DNA from: an uncultured Eubacterium sp.
Lineage (GTDB): Bacteria > Bacillota > Clostridia > Peptostreptococcales > Anaerovoracaceae
Direction of reading: 5' to 3'
Assembly (NCBI GenBank): GCA_902495595.1
Contig: CABUXV010000001.1
Location: 1 to 64,000, forward strand
Length of the DNA stretch: 64,000 bases
Made by a program: the position numbers and the translations under genes. Within the stretch, counting starts at the first letter, position 1. Each line of letters opens with the position of its first letter. Of this stretch, positions 6,971 through 14,432 are shown piece after piece. The notes under the pieces are model-generated. The model had not been told where the DNA came from. It did not search any database and was given only the letters and a program-made list of their open reading frames with translations.

Positions 6971-7792
6971 ATGATAATAGGAAATAAGCATTTTGATTTA
7001 CAAAACAGATGTTACATCATGGGTATATTAAATGTAACACCGGATTCATTTTCCGATGGAGGAAAGTTTAACCGTTTGGATAAAGCTCTTAAACATGCGG
7101 AGAAAATGATTGATGAGGGCGCCGATATAATAGATGTAGGCGGAGAATCTACACGTCCCGGTCATGAAAAAATAACAGATGAAGAAGAAATAAATCGAAC
7201 TGCACCGGTAGTAGAAGCAATTAAGAAAAGTTTTGATGTGCCTGTGTCCATAGATACTTACAAGAGCAGTGTTGCAGAAGCAGCGCTTAAGGAAAAGGCC
7301 GATTTAATAAATGATATATGGGGATTTAAATACGATAGGAGAGTTGCAGACTTTACAGCGCGATACGGTGCAGTATGCTGTCTTATGCATAATCGAGACA
7401 ACGCTGATTATGCTGATTTTTTTAATGATTTTACAGAAGATATGAAAGAAAGCATAGCTATTGCGAAAAAAGCAGGTATAGATGAAAACAAGATTATTTT
7501 GGACCCGGGTGTAGGTTTTGGAAAAACTCTCGATGAAAACCTGAAAATAACAAACAACGTGGACATTTTGAAAAAATTCGGATACCCGATTTTGCTGGGA
7601 ACATCAAGAAAATCTATGATAGGACTCACTTTGAATCTGCCTGTGGAGCAGAGGCTTGAAGGAACTTTGGCAACTACTGTAATAGGTGTTATGAAAGGGT
7701 GTTCCTTTGTAAGAGTGCATGATGTAAAAGAAAATAAACGTGTTATCGATATGACAGAAGCTATTTTGGCGGAGAGGCAGATATATGGATAA
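6971..7792 (+). CDS. folP: Dihydropteroate synthase
   Basis: A 273-residue TIM-barrel enzyme that joins the pterin diphosphate with p-aminobenzoate, the step blocked by sulfonamides. Signatures: IMGILNVTPDSFSDGG near the N-terminus, DIIDVGGESTRPG, and LGTSRKSMIG near the C-terminus. The start is placed at ATG 6971, which gives the usual family length; the open frame extends upstream into the HD gene but without a better start. The Shine-Dalgarno AAAGGA is about 17 bases away, and a five-codon ORF (MNTYL, 6957-6974) starts in between and overlaps the folP ATG as ATGA, so coupled initiation is likely. It overlaps folBK by eight bases. Confidence 0.95.
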   Translation: MIIGNKHFDLQNRCYIMGILNVTPDSFSDGGKFNRLDKALKHAEKMIDEGADIIDVGGESTRPGHEKITDEEEINRTAPVVEAIKKSFDVPVSIDTYKSSVAEAALKEKADLINDIWGFKYDRRVADFTARYGAVCCLMHNRDNADYADFFNDFTEDMKESIAIAKKAGIDENKIILDPGVGFGKTLDENLKITNNVDILKKFGYPILLGTSRKSMIGLTLNLPVEQRLEGTLATTVIGVMKGCSFVRVHDVKENKRVIDMTEAILAERQIYG

Positions 7793-8600
7793 AATTAATA
7801 TTAAAAACATTGAAATTTTTGCAAAACATGGCGTATATCCTGAAGAAAATATTTTAGGACAGAAATTTTTTATTTCGGTTTCCTTATATATGTCCACATA
7901 TGAAGCAGGTCACAGTGATGAACTTAATGATTCTGTAAACTACGGAGAAGTCTGTCATTTCATAAAAGAATTTGCTGAGAACAGAACATATAAACTTCTG
8001 GAAAGCTTGGCAGAAAATTTGGTGGAAGCCATTTTGACTAATTTTTATCAGATAGACCAGGTTGATATAGAAATACAGAAACCATGGGCGCCCATCGGTT
8101 TGCCGCTGGAGACGGTTTCGGTAGAAATAACGAGAAAGTGGCATCGTGCATATATAGCGCTGGGTTCTAATATGGGGGACAGGAAAGCCTATCTTGATAA
8201 TGCCGTAAGTTCTATAGATGAGCTGGATGGATGTGTTGTTATTAAGGTTGCCGATTACATAGAGACAGAACCGTATGGTGATGTTGAGCAGAATAATTTT
8301 TTAAACAGTGTTTTGGAACTTATGACATTGCTTCCGCCCAATGAACTTTTAAAAAGTTTAAATAACATAGAAAATGACGCTGGACGTGTTAGAGATGTAC
8401 GATGGGGTCCGAGGACTCTGGATTTGGATATTATTTTTTACGATGACCTTATCGTTGATTCACCATCTCTGACAATACCTCACATGGATATGCACAATCG
8501 TGATTTCGTTTTGTCACCTATGGTACAAATTGCTCCTTATATGCGCCATCCTGTTTTGGGAAAAACAGTAAAAAATTTATGGGAAAATTTACGAAAGTAG
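7785..8600 (+). CDS. folBK: Bifunctional dihydroneopterin aldolase / HPPK
   Basis: A 271-residue fusion. Residues 1-118 are a FolB domain (IFAKHGVYPEE, LLESLAENLVEAI, KPWAPIGLPLETVSVEI). Residues 120-271 are a FolK domain (YIALGSNMGDR, EIENDAGRVR-type region, WGPRTLDLDIIFYDD, IPHMDMHNRDFVLSP). Together they convert dihydroneopterin to 6-hydroxymethyl-dihydropterin diphosphate, the FolP substrate. This fusion is common in Clostridia and Firmicutes. The start overlaps the end of folP, so translation is coupled. It is the last gene of the operon; folC and pabA/B are not in the window. Confidence 0.96.
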   Translation: MDKINIKNIEIFAKHGVYPEENILGQKFFISVSLYMSTYEAGHSDELNDSVNYGEVCHFIKEFAENRTYKLLESLAENLVEAILTNFYQIDQVDIEIQKPWAPIGLPLETVSVEITRKWHRAYIALGSNMGDRKAYLDNAVSSIDELDGCVVIKVADYIETEPYGDVEQNNFLNSVLELMTLLPPNELLKSLNNIENDAGRVRDVRWGPRTLDLDIIFYDDLIVDSPSLTIPHMDMHNRDFVLSPMVQIAPYMRHPVLGKTVKNLWENLRK

Positions 8601-8704
8601 TTACATTTTTGAATAAAATATTTGCAGTTTTGAATAAGTCATGTGTTCGAATTATTTGTAAATTTTAACTTTTAAAAGACGTTGTTAATTTGTTATCAAA
8701 AAGG

Positions 8705-8733
8705 TTGCAAAAGGGAAATTACTATGCTATATT
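8705..8733 (+). promoter_or_regulatory. Sigma-A promoter of the acyl-CoA dehydrogenase-etf operon
   Basis: TTGCAA (8705-8710), a 17-bp spacer, and TATATT (8728-8733). It lies in the 236-bp gap between folBK and the dehydrogenase gene. The leader of about 95 nt has no obvious terminator or riboswitch. Confidence 0.6.
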
Positions 8734-8836
8734 CTATTCAGGTAGTTTGGAATTAGAGAGCTTTATGCTAAACTTTAGGTTATAGTCAGAAGTAATCAAA
8801 ATTAAATGGTTAGTAAAAAGTTTAGGAGGATAAATA

Positions 8837-10003
8837 ATGGACTTTAAATTATCAAAGACACATTTACTTCAGCAGGAAATGTACCGCAGATTTGCAGAGA
8901 ATGAAATCAAGCCAATAGCGGAAGAAATGGATGAAACAGAAGTATATGATCAGGAACTTCTGAAGAAGCTGCACAAGTATGGAATGATGGGTATCCCTTA
9001 TTCAAAAGAATACGGCGGAGTAGGCGGAGACTATCTTAGCTATGCACTGTGCATGGAAGAAGTATCAAAGATTGACGGAAGTACAGGAATCACTGTTTCA
9101 GTACACACTTCACTTTGCTGCTCATGTATCGATTCTTTCGGTACAGAAGAACAGAAGCAGAAATTCTTAAGACCTCTTATCGACGGTTCAAAGACAGGCT
9201 GCTACGGACTTACAGAGCCTAATGCCGGCTCAGACGCTGCAGGTCAGCAGACACAGGCTGTATATGATGAAGCTACAGATGAGTACATCATAAACGGCGG
9301 TAAAATATTCACAACAAACTCAGGTTTTGCAGATACATGCATAGTATTCGCATTAACTGATAAAGCGGCAGGAACAAAGGGAATCTCAGCATTTATAGTT
9401 CCTCTTAAAGATGATGAAGGAAACAGAACTCCTGGAGTAACAGTAAGTGAAAATATAAAGAGAATGGGTATCAGAGCAGCATCAAACTGCGAAGTATCAT
9501 ATGAAAACGTAAGAGTACCGGCTGCAAACAGAATCGGTAAAGAAGGTCAGGGCTTCAAAATTGCAATGAAAGCTCTTGACGGAGGAAGAATCGGTATAGC
9601 AGCACAGTCTGTAGGTCTTGCACAGGGTGCATTAAATGAAGCTGTTGCATACGTAAAAGAAAGAAAACAGTTCGGCAGACCTATCGCTGCGTTCCAGACA
9701 ACTCAGTTCAAGCTGGCTGATATGCAGACTAAGATTGATGCAGCAAGACTCTTGACATGGAGAGCTGCATGTATTAAAGATGCCGGTGAAAATTACGGCC
9801 CTGCAGCAGCTATGGCTAAATTATTCGCTTCAGACATTGCAAATCAGGTGTGCAGAGAAGCTGTACAGCTCATGGGCGGATATGGATACTGTAGAGAATA
9901 TCCTGTAGAAAGAGCATTGAGAGATGCTAAAATCACAGAGATCTATGAAGGTACATCTGAAGTAATGAAGATGGTAATTTCAGGATCAATGAAATTAAAA
10001 TAG
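8837..10003 (+). CDS. Acyl-CoA dehydrogenase (short-chain, butyryl-CoA dehydrogenase type)
   Basis: A 388-residue flavoprotein of the acyl-CoA dehydrogenase family. It contains GCYGLTEPNAGSDA, the FTTNSGFADT region, and a C-terminal IYEGTSEVMKM that carries the probable catalytic Glu of short-chain enzymes. ATG follows AGGAGG at 8824. It is directly followed by etfB and etfA, the arrangement of the clostridial Bcd-EtfAB complex, which reduces crotonyl-CoA and in known cases bifurcates electrons to ferredoxin. The physiological substrate cannot be fixed from sequence; crotonase, hydroxybutyryl-CoA dehydrogenase and thiolase genes are absent nearby. Codon use is notably regular, as in highly expressed genes. 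Confidence 0.93.
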   Translation: MDFKLSKTHLLQQEMYRRFAENEIKPIAEEMDETEVYDQELLKKLHKYGMMGIPYSKEYGGVGGDYLSYALCMEEVSKIDGSTGITVSVHTSLCCSCIDSFGTEEQKQKFLRPLIDGSKTGCYGLTEPNAGSDAAGQQTQAVYDEATDEYIINGGKIFTTNSGFADTCIVFALTDKAAGTKGISAFIVPLKDDEGNRTPGVTVSENIKRMGIRAASNCEVSYENVRVPAANRIGKEGQGFKIAMKALDGGRIGIAAQSVGLAQGALNEAVAYVKERKQFGRPIAAFQTTQFKLADMQTKIDAARLLTWRAACIKDAGENYGPAAAMAKLFASDIANQVCREAVQLMGGYGYCREYPVERALRDAKITEIYEGTSEVMKMVISGSMKLK

Positions 10004-10027
10004 TAGTGTGAAAGGAGAAATTTACAG

Positions 10028-10813
10028 ATGAAAATAGTAGTATGTATAAAGCAGGTTCCGGACACAAACGAAGTTAAGCTGGACCCTAAGACTAATAGAT
10101 TAATAAGAGATGGTGTACCAAGCATCATCAACCATGATGATAAATCAGGTATTGAAGCAGCGCTTCAGTTAAGAGAAAAAGTTGGCGGAACTGTTACAGT
10201 AGTATGTATGGGACCTCCACAGGCAGATGTTGCTTTAAGAGAAGCTCTTGCAATGGGATGCGATGATGCATATCTGCTTTCAGCAAGAGAATTCGGCGGT
10301 TCGGATACATGTGCGACAGCTATCATAATCTCAACAGCGCTTAAGAAGATTGGATATGATGTTGTAATTACAGGAAGACAGGCAATTGACGGAGACACTG
10401 CTCAGGTAGGTCCTCAGATTGCAGAAAATCTTGGAATTCCACAGGTATCATATACAGAAGAACTTCACGCAGACGGCGATGTACTGACAGTAAAGAGACA
10501 GTATGAAGACAGATATCATATAATAGAAGTTAAGACACCTTGTCTGTTAACAGCATTACAGGAATTAGCAGAACCAAGATACATGCACGCTGGAGGAATC
10601 ATCGATGCATACGAAAAAGAAATCAAAGTATTAGGCTTTGATGATTTGAAAGATGATTTAAACCCAGATTTCATCGGACTGAATGGTTCACCTACAAAGG
10701 TAGTAACATCATTTGGTAAAATGGCTAAGGGTGCAGGAACTAAGTTAGAAGTAAGTCCTGACGAAGCTGTAGCTGCAATCATAGCTAAGATGGAAGAAAG
10801 ACACATAATTTAG
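10028..10813 (+). CDS. etfB: Electron transfer flavoprotein subunit beta
   Basis: A 261-residue EtfB. The N-terminus MKIVVCIKQVPDT, the ITGRQAIDGDTAQVGPQIAE segment (about 116-135) and the AEPRYMHAGGI region are family hallmarks. ATG 10028 follows AAAGGAG. It pairs with EtfA from the next gene and accepts or delivers electrons to the acyl-CoA dehydrogenase encoded upstream. Bifurcating and non-bifurcating Etfs are hard to separate by eye; the anaerobic gene order favours the bifurcating type. Codon use matches the neighbouring highly expressed genes. Confidence 0.95.
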   Translation: MKIVVCIKQVPDTNEVKLDPKTNRLIRDGVPSIINHDDKSGIEAALQLREKVGGTVTVVCMGPPQADVALREALAMGCDDAYLLSAREFGGSDTCATAIIISTALKKIGYDVVITGRQAIDGDTAQVGPQIAENLGIPQVSYTEELHADGDVLTVKRQYEDRYHIIEVKTPCLLTALQELAEPRYMHAGGIIDAYEKEIKVLGFDDLKDDLNPDFIGLNGSPTKVVTSFGKMAKGAGTKLEVSPDEAVAAIIAKMEERHII

Positions 10814-10834
10814 TGGGGAAAGGAGCCAGTGAAA

Positions 10835-11911
10835 ATGAGCAAAGATTTATATGTAATAGCTGAGCAGAGAGATGGTAATATTGCCAAAGTTACTTTAGAA
10901 CTGCTTGGCGAAGCAACAAAGTTAGCAGCAGACCTTGGAGAAAAGGTTATCGGAGTTCTCATGGGCGACCAGATTAAGGATAAGGCTCAGGAACTAGTTG
11001 AAGCAGGTGCTGATGAAGTAATAGTAATAGAAGACCCAATGCTTGCAGAATATGTTACAGAACCATATACTAAAGCATTGACAGCAATGATAAAAGAATA
11101 CGATCCTAATATCGTATTGTTCGGAGCAACATCAATCGGAAGAGACCTCGCACCAAGAGTAGCAGCAAGAGTACATACAGGTCTGACAGCAGACTGTACA
11201 CATCTTGATATAGATATGAACAAGTATTTTGAGTTCTTAAAGGCAACATCAACAGCTGATACAGCAGCTATCGAAAGAAAGCTTGGAATGGATGACAAAA
11301 CATTAAAGATGACAAGACCTGCTTTCGGCGGTAACGTAATGGCAACAATCAGATGTGCTGACCACAGACCTCAGATGGCTACAGTAAGACCTGGAGTTAT
11401 GAAGAAGTTAGATACTCAGTCAGGAAAAGAAGGCAAGATTGAAGAATTCAAAGTTGAATTTACTGATGCTGACATGAACGTAACTATCAAGGAAGTAGTT
11501 AAGGAAACTAAGAAAGCTGTAGATATTACAGATGCTAAGGTACTGGTATCCGGCGGAAGAGGTATCGGTTCACCTGAATTCTATGATGAACTTCAGAAGG
11601 TTGCAGACCTGCTCGGAGGAGAAATTTCATCTTCAAGAGCAAACGTAGATGCAGGCTGGATTGCTAAGGACAGACAGGTAGGACAGACAGGTAAAACTGT
11701 AAGACCTGAACTTTACATGGCATGTGGTATATCAGGAGCTATACAGCACATCGCAGGTATGGAAAATTCAGAGTGCGTTATCGCAATCAACAAGAATGAT
11801 ACAGCAGCTATATTTGATGTATCAGACCTTGGTATCGTAGGTGATGTTAAGGTTGTTATTCCTAAACTTATTGATGCTCTTAAGAAATATAAGGCTGAAC
11901 AGGAAGCGTAA
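10835..11911 (+). CDS. etfA: Electron transfer flavoprotein subunit alpha
   Basis: A 358-residue EtfA with the C-terminal FAD domain: SGGRGIGSPEFYDEL, RQVGQTGKTVRPELYMACGI, SGAIQHIAGM and INKNDTAAIFDVSDLGIVGD. No N-terminal ferredoxin domain is fused, unlike some clostridial EtfA proteins. ATG 10835 is chosen because AAGGAG lies about nine bases upstream; a GTG at 10829 is too close to that site. It ends the operon and is followed by a strong terminator at 11929. Confidence 0.95.
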   Translation: MSKDLYVIAEQRDGNIAKVTLELLGEATKLAADLGEKVIGVLMGDQIKDKAQELVEAGADEVIVIEDPMLAEYVTEPYTKALTAMIKEYDPNIVLFGATSIGRDLAPRVAARVHTGLTADCTHLDIDMNKYFEFLKATSTADTAAIERKLGMDDKTLKMTRPAFGGNVMATIRCADHRPQMATVRPGVMKKLDTQSGKEGKIEEFKVEFTDADMNVTIKEVVKETKKAVDITDAKVLVSGGRGIGSPEFYDELQKVADLLGGEISSSRANVDAGWIAKDRQVGQTGKTVRPELYMACGISGAIQHIAGMENSECVIAINKNDTAAIFDVSDLGIVGDVKVVIPKLIDALKKYKAEQEA

Positions 11912-11928
11912 GACTATAATAAAAAATA

Positions 11929-11960
11929 AAATTGCCGTTATTTAAACGGCAATTTTTTTT
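11929..11960 (+). terminator. Terminator after etfA
   Basis: AAATTGCCGTT and AACGGCAATTT form an 11-bp perfect stem with a short loop, followed by eight T residues (11953-11960). Confidence 0.92.
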
Positions 11961-11966
11961 ATGTAG

Positions 11967-12027
11967 AAAATATCGATTTATGATTTATCGATATTGACGG
12001 AATATCAACAAAAGCTCCTTGCAAAAT
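11967..12027 (+). repeat. Small palindromic intergenic repeat, copy 1
   Basis: Three arms are present: AATATCGAT (11969-11977), ATCGATATT (11987-11995) and AATATC (12001-12006). The middle arm can pair with either neighbour, giving two mutually exclusive hairpins. The segment GATATTGACGG-AATATCAACAAAAG and a following CCTTG are shared with 47741-47787. Both copies are in the same orientation and directly follow a terminator, here that of etfA. Confidence 0.75.
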
Positions 12028-12053
12028 ATTAAAAAGGCTTCTGATACGTGTTT

Positions 12054-13427
12054 TTATATGTTTTCGCACATTTCGGCTACTTTAAGCATTATAGCACATT
12101 CGATACGTTTTTTATGTAGTTCGCATCCCATATTATAGACACCTGTAATGCTGCCGGTGGTGTGATACGCATTAGCGGCACATCCGCCGCTGCAGTAAAG
12201 TTTGGCAAAGCAGTCAGAACATTCGCTGTGTGAGTATACATTGCATTTTTTAAATTCATGGCAGATAGAATTATTTGTAATTCCATCATATATGTTTCCG
12301 AGAAGGAATTTTTCATCCCCTACGAATTGGTGACATGGATATAAATCTCCTGTTGGAGTAACGGCAACATATTCCGTTCCAACTCCACAGCCTGAAATTC
12401 TTTTTACAATACAAGGTCCGCCAGTTAAATCTATCATGTAATGGTAAAAAGTGAAATCCTTACCATTGCCGTCTCTTTTTCTTTGGAGCATTTCGGAGGC
12501 AAGACGTTCGTATTCTGAAAGAAGTTTAGGAAGGTCGGATTCTCTGAGAGCGTATGGGGCTTCGGACGGAGCTACTACTGGTTCGATGGAAAGTTCCTTG
12601 AATCCAAGCTCTGCCATATGTATTATATCGCTGGCAAAATCTGTATTGTAGTGTGTATAAGTACCTCGGACATAATAATCTTTTTGGTTTCTGGACTGAG
12701 CGAGTTTTTTGAAAGCGGGGAGTATTAAATCGTAGGTACCCTTTTGGTCATGTGTCTTTCGCATATTGTCGTTGATGTCTTTTCTTCCGTCCAGGCTTAT
12801 TACTACATTGCTCATCTCTTTATTTACAAATTCAATTATTTCATCATTTAAGAGAATTCCGTTTGTAGTAAGGGTAAAACGAAAGTTTTTATTATGCTTT
12901 TTTTCCTGTGAACGGCCATAAGCTACAAGTTTTTTTACAACTTCAAAGTTGAGAAGTGGTTCTCCTCCAAAGAAATCGACTTCAAGGTTACGGCGTGTTC
13001 CTGAATTTTTTATTAACCAGTCTAAAGCCTGTTTGCCGACTTCATAGCTCATAATTGCCTGCTCTCCGTGATATTCACCTTTTCCGGCAAAACAATAGCC
13101 GCAGGTCATATTGCAGGCATGAGCGACGTGAAGACATATGGCTTTTACTACGGATTGACGTTCCTTGAATAAGTCTGCCTGTCCGGAAAAAAGGTCCCTT
13201 GTAAAAAGCTTATTTTCTTCTTTTAGAGTATCTATATCCTCGAGCGTTTCAGATACTTCTTCTGGACTTAAGTTGTAAGCTTTTGATATAGTTGCAATTA
13301 TTTCTTCTCTTGGTGTACTGTCATATAGCTTGATGACATCGTATGCCACATCATCTACTGTATGAACACAGCCGCTTTCTGAATCTAAAACTATGTTATA
13401 TCCATTTAATTTATACTGATGGACCAT
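12054..13427 (-). CDS. scfB: SCIFF peptide maturase (radical SAM/SPASM thioether-forming enzyme)
   Basis: A 457-residue radical SAM enzyme. The cluster motif CNMTCGYC (CxxxCxxC) is followed by a SPASM-type C-terminal domain with many cysteines (CGVGTEYVAVTPTGDLYPC, CSDCFAKLYCSGGC, MGCELHK). The N-terminal MVHQYKLNGYNIVLD part resembles the peptide-recognition region of SCIFF maturases. ATG 13427 is used because this sequence is the typical family start and AAGGA lies eight bases upstream; the longer frame to 13463 lacks support. It installs thioether bridges on Cys residues of the peptide encoded immediately upstream (established for homologues). A stem-loop lies between the two genes. Confidence 0.95.
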   Translation of the reverse strand: MVHQYKLNGYNIVLDSESGCVHTVDDVAYDVIKLYDSTPREEIIATISKAYNLSPEEVSETLEDIDTLKEENKLFTRDLFSGQADLFKERQSVVKAICLHVAHACNMTCGYCFAGKGEYHGEQAIMSYEVGKQALDWLIKNSGTRRNLEVDFFGGEPLLNFEVVKKLVAYGRSQEKKHNKNFRFTLTTNGILLNDEIIEFVNKEMSNVVISLDGRKDINDNMRKTHDQKGTYDLILPAFKKLAQSRNQKDYYVRGTYTHYNTDFASDIIHMAELGFKELSIEPVVAPSEAPYALRESDLPKLLSEYERLASEMLQRKRDGNGKDFTFYHYMIDLTGGPCIVKRISGCGVGTEYVAVTPTGDLYPCHQFVGDEKFLLGNIYDGITNNSICHEFKKCNVYSHSECSDCFAKLYCSGGCAANAYHTTGSITGVYNMGCELHKKRIECAIMLKVAEMCENI

Positions 13428-13452
13428 TTTGCGTTTCCTTTCTGAACAAGAA

Positions 13453-13486
13453 AATAACTGCATTCTGTATGTGGAATGCAGTTATT
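13453..13486 (-). terminator. Stem-loop between SCIFF peptide and maturase genes (leaky terminator or processing hairpin)
   Basis: AATAACTGCATTC and GAATGCAGTTATT form a 13-bp perfect stem with an 8-base loop. On the minus strand it is followed by only a short T-rich stretch (TTCTTG), so it should be a leaky terminator or an mRNA-stabilising hairpin that makes more peptide than enzyme. Confidence 0.7.
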
Positions 13487-13520
13487 GATTTGTGTCAAAG
13501 TATCGTATGTACTAATCCTG

Positions 13521-13667
13521 TTATTTTTTGCATTTTTCACACTGCTGGTTAGCAACGCTGCATGATGTTTTGCTTGCGGACTGACATGAAGTCTGACATT
13601 CGCCGCAGCCGCCTGTTTTAGCTGATTTTTCAAGATCGCGTGATACTAAAGTTTTTATTCTTTTCAC
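13521..13667 (-). CDS. scfA: SCIFF (six-cysteines-in-forty-five) ranthipeptide precursor
   Basis: A 48-residue peptide starting at GTG 13667, seven bases after AGGTGG. The N-terminal half (KRIKTLVSRDLEKSAKTGG) is leader-like, and the C-terminal half has exactly six cysteines (positions 21, 24, 28, 36, 43, 46). It lies next to the cognate radical SAM maturase. In homologues the Cys residues are cross-linked by thioether bonds to other residues. The biological role of SCIFF peptides is not settled; signalling has been proposed in some clostridia. Longer upstream reading frames would run back through the promoter and are rejected. Confidence 0.95.
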   Translation of the reverse strand: MKRIKTLVSRDLEKSAKTGGCGECQTSCQSASKTSCSVANQQCEKCKK

Positions 13668-13701
13668 TGGAATTCCACCTTTCTGCATTGTTTCTTGTGA
13701 A

Positions 13702-13730
13702 ATAATATCATATTTTGCATGGATTGTAAA
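13702..13730 (-). promoter_or_regulatory. scfA: Sigma-A promoter of scfA
   Basis: On the minus strand TTTACA (13730-13725), 17 bp, TATTAT (13707-13702). Its -35 box occupies the same DNA as the -35 box of the divergent promoter at 13724-13752. Confidence 0.65.
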
Positions 13731-13752
13731 GTGGCTGGGAATTTGATAATAT
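13724..13752 (+). promoter_or_regulatory. Sigma-A promoter of the 5-formyl-THF cyclo-ligase gene
   Basis: TTGTAA (13724-13729), 17 bp, TAATAT (13747-13752). The inferred start near 13759 lies downstream of the ATG at 13756, which supports translation from ATG 13777. Confidence 0.65.
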
Positions 13753-13776
13753 AATATGCAGCGAGGAATTAACAAT

Positions 13777-14325
13777 ATGGATAAAAGTGAAATAAGAAAA
13801 GAAATGTTGGATAAGAGAGCATCTCTTACACAAGATAAAGTGAAAGAAATTTCTCAGATGATATGCAGCGCAGTGCGTGTATTGGAAAGTTATAAAACAG
13901 CGAAAAATGTATGTCTTTATATGCCAATAAAAAATGAAGTGGATGTAAGATATATTATGGAAGATGCAAGACATGAGGGTAAAGATATATGGCTTCCAAA
14001 GGTAAATGGAAAAAATATGGACTTTTATTCCTATGGAATGAACACGAAACTGATAAAAGGTTCTTACGGTATATTGGAGCCCGATTCAAATGAAATATTG
14101 ATACCGGATAAAAAAACTTTTATAGTGATGCCGGGAGCTGCATTTTCGGAGAAACACGACAGGATAGGATATGGCGGAGGTTATTACGACAGATTTTTAA
14201 ATAAACACAATATGTGTATGACGGCAGCGGTTTGTTATAATTTTCAGATATTGCCCCAGATTCCAGTAGAATCATATGATATCAGGCCTGATGTGATAGT
14301 GAGTGAGGAAAAAATTTTATTATAA
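13777..14325 (+). CDS. 5-formyltetrahydrofolate cyclo-ligase
   Basis: A 182-residue enzyme of the MTHFS/YgfA family that converts 5-formyl-THF to methenyl-THF using ATP. The signature MPGAAFSEKHDRIGYGGGYY lies at about residues 122-141, with the basic N-terminal SEIRKEMLDKRASL typical of the family. Start 13777 has GAGG ten bases upstream and agrees with the promoter position. It is divergent from the SCIFF gene and monocistronic, separated from the his operon by a promoter. It links functionally to the folate operon 5 kb upstream. Confidence 0.93.
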   Translation: MDKSEIRKEMLDKRASLTQDKVKEISQMICSAVRVLESYKTAKNVCLYMPIKNEVDVRYIMEDARHEGKDIWLPKVNGKNMDFYSYGMNTKLIKGSYGILEPDSNEILIPDKKTFIVMPGAAFSEKHDRIGYGGGYYDRFLNKHNMCMTAAVCYNFQILPQIPVESYDIRPDVIVSEEKILL

Positions 14326-14349
14326 AATTAATAAATATTTATAGGGCGC

Positions 14350-14378
14350 TTTACATTTAAAATAAAAAAGAGTATAAT
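14350..14378 (+). promoter_or_regulatory. Sigma-A promoter of the his operon
   Basis: TTTACA (14350-14355), 17 bp, TATAAT (14373-14378), a near-consensus promoter. The leader to the hisZ start is only about 50 nt, too short for a T-box. Confidence 0.75.
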
Positions 14379-14432
14379 TATCGCTATGAAGTGATAATGA
14401 TTTAATTCGGTAAAGCGAAAAAGGAGAAGGGA

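Noticed and set aside
14379..14432. Possible T-box or histidine attenuator ahead of hisZ
   Set aside because: The leader is only about 50 nt and contains neither a T-box sequence nor a His-codon run.
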